Assembly: GCF_044904705.1 (NCBI RefSeq)
Contig: NZ_JADIKL010000004.1
Location: forward strand, 310,001-374,000
Reading direction: 5' to 3'
DNA: 64,000 nucleotides
Source: Rhodanobacter_A agri
GTDB lineage: Bacteria; Pseudomonadota; Gammaproteobacteria; Xanthomonadales; Rhodanobacteraceae
Shown here: positions 59,109 through 64,000 of the stretch, piece by piece
Layout: every line of letters begins with the position of its first letter
Numbering within the stretch: the stretch's first letter is position 1
Notes under the pieces: generated by a model
Databases searched by the model: none
What the model was told of the DNA's origin: nothing
Seen by the model: the letters and a program-made list of their open reading frames with translations, nothing else
Made by a program: the position numbers and the translations under genes

Positions 59109-60368
59109 ATGGATACTTTTCGTGGAGACGTGCTGGTACTCGGCGGTGGGGTCATCGGCCTGGCCAGTGCGTTGTATCTGTTGCGCCAAGGGGCTTCGGT
59201 GCGGCTGCTGGAGCAAGGCGTGCCCGGTTGCGGCGCCTCGCACGGCAACTGCGGCACCATCACCCCCAGTCATGCCGCGCCGCTGGCGATGCCGGGCACG
59301 CTGGGCGTGGCCTTGCGTTCGGTGCTGCGCGCCGACGCACCGCTCTACCTCAATCCGCGCCTAGACGGCCCGCGCCTGCGCTGGCTGCTCGGCTTCGCCC
59401 GGCACTGCAATTGGCCGGACTTCCATCGCGCCACGGTGGCGCGCTCGGCGATCCTGCAGCGCTCGCGCCGGCTGCTGGGCGAACTGGTGCGCGACGAGGC
59501 GCTGGACTGCGAGTTCGCCGAGGAAGGCGAGCTGTACGTGTACCGCGACGCAAGGGCCATGGCGGCCGACGAGCGGCACCACGCGGCCGTGCTGGATCGC
59601 CTTGGCATCGAGGTGCAGCGCCTGCGCGGCGACGCGGTGGAGGCGATGGAGCCGGCGTTGAAGCCCGGCGTGGTCGGCGGCCTGTTCCATCCCGGCGATG
59701 CGCGCCTGCGACCGGATCGCTATGTGGACGAGCTGGCGCGGCGGGTGCGCGAACTGGGTGGGGTGATCGAGAGCGGTGCGCGCATCGAGGGCTTCGCCAC
59801 CGATGGCAAGCGCATCACCCAAGTGCAAACCTCGCGCGGCGCGTTTGCGGGCGAACGCGTGCTGCTGGCGCTGGGTGCCTGGTCGCCGCTGCTGTCCCGT
59901 TCGCTGGATCTGCGCCTGCCGATGCAGCCAGGCAAGGGCTATTCGATCACCTACACGCGGCCGGCGCGGGCGCCGCGCCACGCGCTGGTGCTGCGCGAGG
60001 CCCAGGTCTGCGTCACCACCTGGGCCAGCGGCTACCGGCTGGGCAGCACGATGGAATTTTCCGGTTACGCCGAGGGCCTCAACCGCGCGCGCCTCGATGC
60101 GCTGCGCCGCGGTGCTGCCGCCGGCCTGCACGAGCCGGAAGGCCCGGTGCAACTGGAGGAATGGTGGGGTTGGCGGCCGATGAGCGTGGACGAGGTGCCG
60201 ATCATCGGCCCCAGCACGCGCTGGGCCAACCTGCATCTGGCCACCGCGCACGGCATGCTGGGGGTGAGCATGTCGGCCGCCACCGGCGAGCTGGTCGCCG
60301 CGCAGCTGGCTGGCGCCACGCCGGCGCTGGACCCGCAGCCTTACGCGCCGGCCAGGTTCGGTCTCTGA
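59109..60368 (+). CDS. FAD-dependent D-amino acid dehydrogenase-like oxidoreductase
   Basis: 419 residues. FAD site Gly-Gly-Gly-Val-Ile-Gly-Leu (about 12-18), the Gly-Asn-Cys-Gly-Thr-Ile and C-terminal Gly-Met-Leu-Gly-Val-Ser-Met motifs of the DadA subgroup of the DAO family. It should oxidise a D-amino acid (or a cyclic imino acid such as hydroxyproline) at the membrane. ATG 59109 follows GGCGG; the frame opens at 59028. Divergent from the Tiki-like gene. Confidence 0.82.
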   Translation: MDTFRGDVLVLGGGVIGLASALYLLRQGASVRLLEQGVPGCGASHGNCGTITPSHAAPLAMPGTLGVALRSVLRADAPLYLNPRLDGPRLRWLLGFARHCNWPDFHRATVARSAILQRSRRLLGELVRDEALDCEFAEEGELYVYRDARAMAADERHHAAVLDRLGIEVQRLRGDAVEAMEPALKPGVVGGLFHPGDARLRPDRYVDELARRVRELGGVIESGARIEGFATDGKRITQVQTSRGAFAGERVLLALGAWSPLLSRSLDLRLPMQPGKGYSITYTRPARAPRHALVLREAQVCVTTWASGYRLGSTMEFSGYAEGLNRARLDALRRGAAAGLHEPEGPVQLEEWWGWRPMSVDEVPIIGPSTRWANLHLATAHGMLGVSMSAATGELVAAQLAGATPALDPQPYAPARFGL

Positions 60369-60684
60369 CGACACGCTGCGCGGTTCGCAGCCAGGTCATC
60401 GGGTGTTGCGTGCGTGGCCCCGGTCCGGGGACGATCCCGGTCGAGCGGAACATCTGGCGTCATTCGCGCGTTTTGCAAGGTGATGACGACGGCGCGCAAA
60501 GTTTGTTATACGCGCCGTCACCTAGCTGAAGCTCGGATATCCACATTCGACGCATTCTGCAAAACCTGGACCAAATTCAGTCCCAGTAGCCCTGCGATGC
60601 TGCTATTGTGCAGCCGTCGCGCCACCCGTGGCGCCGGGTTCCGGCCGGGTTCGCGATACAACAATATCGTCGAGGTTCACCGTC
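60369..60684. other. 316-bp gap without a gene
   Basis: I see no coding region here. It includes an AT-richer stretch (about 60495-60560, with TTGTTATACG) that could hold a promoter for the small secreted protein, and GCGCC-rich inverted repeats near 60620. No match to the two ECF motifs of this window was found. Confidence 0.5.
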
Positions 60685-60939
60685 ATGATGCGTAAACTTG
60701 CGATCGCTTCTCTGCTCGTCGCCGGCGTTGCCCTGTCCAGCTCCGTGCTGGCCCAGGAAGCTGCTCCGCAGGCCGCCCCGGCCGCCCCGGCTGCTCAGGC
60801 CGCTCCTGCTGCCATGCAGGCTGCCCCGGCTGCTGAGCACAAGGCTGCCAGCCACCACAAGTCGAGCAAGCACCACAAGAGCCACAAGAAGGCTGCGAAG
60901 AAGTCCGATATGCCCGCGACGGCCGCCAGCGGCGGTTGA
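60685..60939 (+). CDS. Small secreted Ala/Pro- then His/Lys-rich protein
   Basis: 84 residues. Signal peptide (1-23, ending Val-Leu-Ala), an Ala/Pro/Gln stretch (25-49), then a Lys/His/Ser-rich basic part (51-74) and the end Ala-Ser-Gly-Gly. GAGG lies 9 nt before ATG 60685 (a second ATG follows at once). A textbook terminator follows, so it is a real, separately transcribed gene. The ending resembles that of the MXKDX protein (31921-32208). Function unknown; histidines may bind metal. Confidence 0.78.
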   Translation: MMRKLAIASLLVAGVALSSSVLAQEAAPQAAPAAPAAQAAPAAMQAAPAAEHKAASHHKSSKHHKSHKKAAKKSDMPATAASGG

Positions 60940-60965
60940 TCGTCGGATCGACGAAGTCACGAAAA

Positions 60966-60995
60966 ACCCGCCGGTTCGCCGGCGGGTTTTTTTTG
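60966..60995 (+). terminator. Intrinsic terminator of the small secreted protein gene
   Basis: A perfect 9-bp stem (ACCCGCCGG/CCGGCGGGT) with TTCG tetraloop followed by a run of eight or nine T residues. Confidence 0.95.
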
Positions 60996-61019
60996 TGCGG
61001 TCTGAAATGATCGCCAGCA

Positions 61020-61216
61020 CTTTTGAAAAGTGTGGCTGGGGGCACGCTCGTTCGGCCCTCGCAATCAGCGCGATCGTGGAGATTTGTTGAAAGTGCGACC
61101 AGGGAAGGCCGCCCGTTCGACCATCACGATCAGGGACGATCGCAGAGATCTTTTTTGAAAGGGCGGCCTGGGATGGTCGCCCGTTTGACCTTCGCGATCA
61201 GGGACGATCGCAGTGG
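61020..61216. repeat. Three degenerate 65-68 bp tandem repeats
   Basis: Copies at about 61020-61083, 61084-61149 and 61150-61216. Each has TTTTGAAA or TTGAAA, then GTTCGACC or GTTTGACC, then GATCAGGGACGATCGCAG or a variant. Distances between the GTTYGACC anchors are 65 and 68 bp. The third copy overlaps the last 19 bases of ridA and supplies its stop codon. Most of the gap between the terminator and ridA consists of this array. Confidence 0.85.
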
Positions 61217-61629
61217 CCGAGTGCTGCTACGCACTTCAGCTCGATCGCGATCGGCGTGGGCAGGGCGGTAATGCCCAGCGTGGTGCGACAGGCGTCCACA
61301 CCGGCGAAGTGCTCCGCGTAGAGGCGGTTGTAGGCGGCGAAGTCGCGCGCCATGTCGGTGAGGAACACGGTGACGTCGACCAGGTCCTCCCAGCGCGCGC
61401 CGCTGGCTTCCAGCACCGCGCGCACGTTGGCGAACACCTGCCGGCACTGCGCCTCGATGTCGTAGGCCACCAGCTTGCCGTCGGCATCGTGGACATTGCC
61501 GGGGATCGCGTTCGTCCCCGGCTGGCGCGGGCCGACGCCGGAGAGAAACAGCAGGTTGCCCACGCGCCGCGCATGCGGATAGGCGCCCACCGGCGCCGGC
61601 GCCGCGTCGGTGCGCACGACGTCGCTCAC
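61198..61629 (-). CDS. RidA family protein, probable 2-aminomuconate deaminase
   Basis: 143 residues. The start Ala-Pro-Val-Gly-Ala-Tyr-Pro-His-Ala-Arg-Arg-Val-Gly and Phe-Leu-Ser-Gly-Val-Gly-Pro-Arg are typical of the NbaF/AmnD subgroup of RidA, which deaminates 2-aminomuconate in tryptophan (3-hydroxyanthranilate) breakdown; the neighbouring ALDH fits this. The start is GTG 61629, overlapping the carbonic anhydrase stop (GTGA). The last five residues (His-Cys-Asp-Arg-Pro) and the stop come from a tandem repeat. Confidence 0.82.
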   Translation of the reverse strand: MSDVVRTDAAPAPVGAYPHARRVGNLLFLSGVGPRQPGTNAIPGNVHDADGKLVAYDIEAQCRQVFANVRAVLEASGARWEDLVDVTVFLTDMARDFAAYNRLYAEHFAGVDACRTTLGITALPTPIAIELKCVAALGHCDRP

Positions 61630-62288
61630 GCTGCGCTCCAGCGCTCGGCGAGCGAGGCCAGTACGCCTTCGTAGGCGGCAGGCAACTGATCATGGCTGCG
61701 CACGTCTAGGCCCAGGTCGTGGATATGACCGTCCTTCAGGCCATAGATCCAGGCATGCACGGCCAGCTCCTGGCCGCGTTCCCAGGCATCCCGGACGATG
61801 GTGCTGTGGCACACGTTGACCGCTTGCTCGATCGCATTGAGTTCGCACAGGCGCGAGTGGCGCACCGCGAATGCCATGGCCGGGTCGAGCTTGTCGTCGT
61901 GCTTGAGCGCGACGTCGCCGATATGGCGCAGCCAGTTGTCGATCAAGCCCATCCGCGACTGCTGCAGCACTGCGCCGATGCCGCCGCAACCGTAATGGCC
62001 GACCACCAGGATGTGCTTCACCTTCAGCACGTCCACTGCGAACTGGATGCAGCTGAGCGCGTTGAGGTCGGTGTGCACCACGACGTTGGCCACGTTGCGG
62101 TGCACGAAGATCTCGCCCGGCGGAAGGTCGACGATCTGGGTGGACGGCACGCGCGAGTCGGCGCAGCCGATCCACAGGTATTTCGGCGCCTGCTGGTGCA
62201 CCAGCTTCTCGAAGTAGTCCGGCTCTTGCGCAGTGACTGTGGCGGCCCAGCGCCTATTGTTGGCCAGCAGGTCTTTCAACGAGTTCAT
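61626..62288 (-). CDS. can: Beta-class carbonic anhydrase (Can)
   Basis: 220 residues. Zinc ligands Cys42-x-Asp44-x-Arg46 and His98-x-x-Cys101 (Gly-His-Tyr-Gly-Cys-Gly-Gly) are intact. It interconverts CO2 and bicarbonate in the cytoplasm. ATG 62288 was chosen because family members start Met-Asn-Ser-Leu-Lys-Asp; the frame runs to 62330. It lies 22 bp after the aldehyde dehydrogenase gene and overlaps ridA, so it sits in the middle of a catabolic operon. Confidence 0.93.
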   Translation of the reverse strand: MNSLKDLLANNRRWAATVTAQEPDYFEKLVHQQAPKYLWIGCADSRVPSTQIVDLPPGEIFVHRNVANVVVHTDLNALSCIQFAVDVLKVKHILVVGHYGCGGIGAVLQQSRMGLIDNWLRHIGDVALKHDDKLDPAMAFAVRHSRLCELNAIEQAVNVCHSTIVRDAWERGQELAVHAWIYGLKDGHIHDLGLDVRSHDQLPAAYEGVLASLAERWSAA

Positions 62289-62310
62289 CGGCGTTTCCAT
62301 ATCGGAGTAT

Positions 62311-63777
62311 TCAGTAGCGGATGCAGACATTCTTCGGCTCGGTGAAGAAGCGCAAGGCCTCGGTGCCGCCTTCGCGGCCCAGGCCCGAGTGCTTCATGCC
62401 GCCGAACGGCGTGCGCAGGTCGCGCAGCATCCAGCAGTTGATCCACACGATGCCGAATTCCAGCTGCGCGGCAAACCGGTGCGCGCGTGCGAGGTCGCGC
62501 GTCCACAGCGAGGCAGCGAGGCCGTAGCCGGTGCCGTTGGCGATCGCCAGCGCTTCGGCCTCGTCGTCGAACGGGATCAGCGTCACCACCGGGCCGAAGA
62601 TTTCCTGCTGGTTGGTGGCGGCCTCGTTCGGCAGCCCCTCGATCACCGTGGGCGCCACGAACCAGCCGTTCGTGCAGCGACCGGGCACGGCGACCGCTTC
62701 GCCGCCGCACAGTACCTGGCCGCCCTCGGCGCGCGCCTGGGCGAGGCAGGCCAGCACCTTGTCGTAATGGGGTTTCGACACCAGCGCACCGAGGTCGCTG
62801 GCGGCATCATCCGGATCGCCCACGCGCAGAGCGCGCACGCGCTCCAGGTAGCGCGCGCGGAAGCTTTCGTAGATGGAGCGTTGCACCAGCAGGCGCGAGC
62901 CGCACAGGCAGATCTCGCCCTGGTTGGCGAAGCCCGAGCGCACCATGGTGTCGAGGTTGGCGTCGGAAAGATCCGCATCGTCGAACACGATGGCCGGGTT
63001 CTTGCCGCCCATCTCCAGCGACACTTTTTTGAACTGCGCGGCAGCGGCCGCGGCGATGTGCGCGCCGGTGGCGGTGCTGCCGGTAAAGGAGACCGCCTTG
63101 ACACGCGGATGTTCGACCAGCGCCTGGCCCACCGTGGGGCCGCGGCCGTGCACGATGTTCAGCACGCCCGGCGGCAGGCCGGCCTCGATGGCCAGCTCGC
63201 CGAGCAGGGCGGCGGTGCAGGGCGTGATCTCGGAGGGCTTGGCCACTACCGCGTTGCCGGCCGCCAGCGCGGGGGCGATCTTCCAGGTGAACAGATACAG
63301 CGGCAGGTTCCACGGGCTGATGCAGCCCACTACGCCCAGCGGCTGGCGCAACGTGTAGTTGATCGCGCCCTGGTCCGGCTGGCCGGGTGCCATGGCGTGC
63401 GACTCGCTGCCCCACGCCGTGACGGCGGCGGCGAAGTAGCGCAGGTTGCTCACTGCGCGCGGGATGTCCACGCGGCGCGCCAGCGCTACCGGCTTGCCGC
63501 TGTCGCGCGATTCCAGCGCGGCGAACTCGTCCAGTCGCGCTTCGATGCGATCCGCCAATGCGTGCAGCAGCTGGGCGCGCTGTTCGACCGGCATGGCGGC
63601 CCAGCCCGGCGCAGCGCGCTGGGCGGCCTCGACTGCCTCGGCGACGTCAGCGGCATCCGCATCGGGGCAATGCGCGAAGATTTCGCCGGAGGCGGGTTCG
63701 AACACATCGAGCCAATGATCGGTCTGGGGCGGCACGAGGCGGCCGTCGATCAGGTTGGCGAGTCGCGTGATAGGCAT
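62311..63777 (-). CDS. Aldehyde dehydrogenase, probable 2-aminomuconic semialdehyde dehydrogenase
   Basis: 488 residues. NAD site Phe-Thr-Gly-Ser-Thr-Ala-Thr-Gly, catalytic Glu in Leu-Glu-Met-Gly-Gly-Lys-Asn, and catalytic Cys in Gln-Gly-Glu-Ile-Cys-Leu-Cys-Gly. The C-terminal Asn-Cys-Trp-Met-Leu-Arg-Asp-Leu-Arg-Thr-Pro-Phe-Gly-Gly-Met-Lys resembles the ALDH8A1/NbaE group that oxidises 2-aminomuconic 6-semialdehyde. ATG 63777 was chosen; the frame to 63900 runs into repeat copy D. First gene of the ALDH-can-ridA unit. Confidence 0.86.
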   Translation of the reverse strand: MPITRLANLIDGRLVPPQTDHWLDVFEPASGEIFAHCPDADAADVAEAVEAAQRAAPGWAAMPVEQRAQLLHALADRIEARLDEFAALESRDSGKPVALARRVDIPRAVSNLRYFAAAVTAWGSESHAMAPGQPDQGAINYTLRQPLGVVGCISPWNLPLYLFTWKIAPALAAGNAVVAKPSEITPCTAALLGELAIEAGLPPGVLNIVHGRGPTVGQALVEHPRVKAVSFTGSTATGAHIAAAAAAQFKKVSLEMGGKNPAIVFDDADLSDANLDTMVRSGFANQGEICLCGSRLLVQRSIYESFRARYLERVRALRVGDPDDAASDLGALVSKPHYDKVLACLAQARAEGGQVLCGGEAVAVPGRCTNGWFVAPTVIEGLPNEAATNQQEIFGPVVTLIPFDDEAEALAIANGTGYGLAASLWTRDLARAHRFAAQLEFGIVWINCWMLRDLRTPFGGMKHSGLGREGGTEALRFFTEPKNVCIRY

Positions 63778-63847
63778 CCGCGCAAGCTTACGCCGCGCGG
63801 CACGCGATTGCACCGGACGCCTGCGTACGCGTGGTGGACAGGCGCTT

Positions 63848-64000
63848 AGAGCCTGTTCCATGTCTCCGCGTAGCTCGCGTTGCTCTCGCATGGCGGCCAT
63901 GCGAGAGCAACCCTTCCTCGCTCCTCAAGGCCGAGTCCATCCATGGACTCTCCCCGCGTGTCCTCGCTCTTCCTTGGCCTGCGCGCAAACAGCTCCCGGC
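63848..64000. repeat. Palindrome-ended element, copy D (cut by window end)
   Basis: Starts AGAGCCTGTTCCATGTCTCC as in copy B. At 31 bp from its end comes a nested perfect 16-bp inverted repeat (63879-63894 with 63896-63911, single central G) of a sequence unlike that of copy C at the same place. The part from TCTTCCTTGGCCTGCG to the window end matches copies A and C. The right arm should follow just outside the window. Confidence 0.85.

Overview
The window comes from a high-GC gammaproteobacterium, most probably of the Xanthomonadales (Rhodanobacteraceae, Rhodanobacter/Dyella-like). The evidence is the gene order (fimT-pilV-pilW-pilX-pilY1-pilE; leuS-lptE-holA-nadD ... rsfS-rlmH ... maf), strong GC3 bias, many TonB/M13/M56 proteins and GC-rich palindromic intergenic repeats. 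This assignment is inferred from gene content; I could not run a search. No rRNA, tRNA, CRISPR array, integrase or transposase gene was seen.

Layout. 1-7105: type IV pilus minor-pilin/PilY1 operon with ATGA-type overlaps at fimT/pilV, pilV/pilW and pilY1/pilE. 7242-10485: iron-uptake pair (PiuC-type hydroxylase, TonB-dependent siderophore receptor) behind a Fur-like box. 10600-16054: ketopantoate-reductase-like protein, M13 peptidase, DUF502 protein, and a first ECF sigma factor with a membrane partner. 16148-21129: DUF4442 protein, CnoX-type thioredoxin-TPR protein and a pqiA-pqiA-pqiB-pqiC lipid-trafficking operon. 21237-26179: leuS-lptE-holA-nadD. 26055-33398: a block of about 7.3 kb inserted between nadD and rsfS. 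It holds a flavin monooxygenase, msrB, dipZ, an ECF sigma/NrsF (DUF1109) pair, a small MXKDX-repeat protein and a nitronate monooxygenase. 33475-36585: rsfS, a 3 x 162-bp repeat array, rlmH, two small genes and maf. 36587-43141: CPBP protease, methyltransferase, TerC-CBS protein, retropepsin-like protein, MAPEG protein, YpfJ peptidase, YkgJ protein. 43161-46839: an ECF sigma/anti-sigma/peroxiredoxin operon divergent from a Tat metallophosphoesterase/cupredoxin operon. 46858-55132: DODA dioxygenase, two DEAD-box helicases, SDR, GNAT, MFS transporter, FKBP. 55356-60939: NlpC/P60 lipoprotein, M56-TonB sensor with BlaI repressor, a Tiki/ChaN-like protein, FAD oxidase, small secreted protein. 61198-63777: aldehyde dehydrogenase-carbonic anhydrase-RidA operon resembling the 2-aminomuconate branch of tryptophan/kynurenine degradation.

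The strongest regulatory signals are two sets of matched ECF promoters read from the DNA. (i) GTAACC-N16-CGAA occurs three times with identical spacing: before the sigma/nrsF pair, divergently before dipZ(-msrB), and before the MXKDX protein. It defines a small envelope redox regulon. (ii) GGAATA-N16-GGTAAT occurs twice, divergently, before the sigma/anti-sigma/peroxiredoxin operon and the metallophosphoesterase/cupredoxin operon. In both divergent pairs the -35 hexamers are 15 bp apart.

A family of palindrome-ended, non-coding elements (51-282 bp, four copies) is scattered through the second half. Its arms vary between copies but always in matched pairs. One copy sits exactly between the predicted -10 box and the start codon of the second of these ECF sigma genes, and another supplies the stop codon of a GNAT gene. 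Other repeat families (162-bp tandem array, a 142-bp inverted-repeat element, 65-68 bp degenerate repeats, short REP-like palindromes) fill most other gaps.
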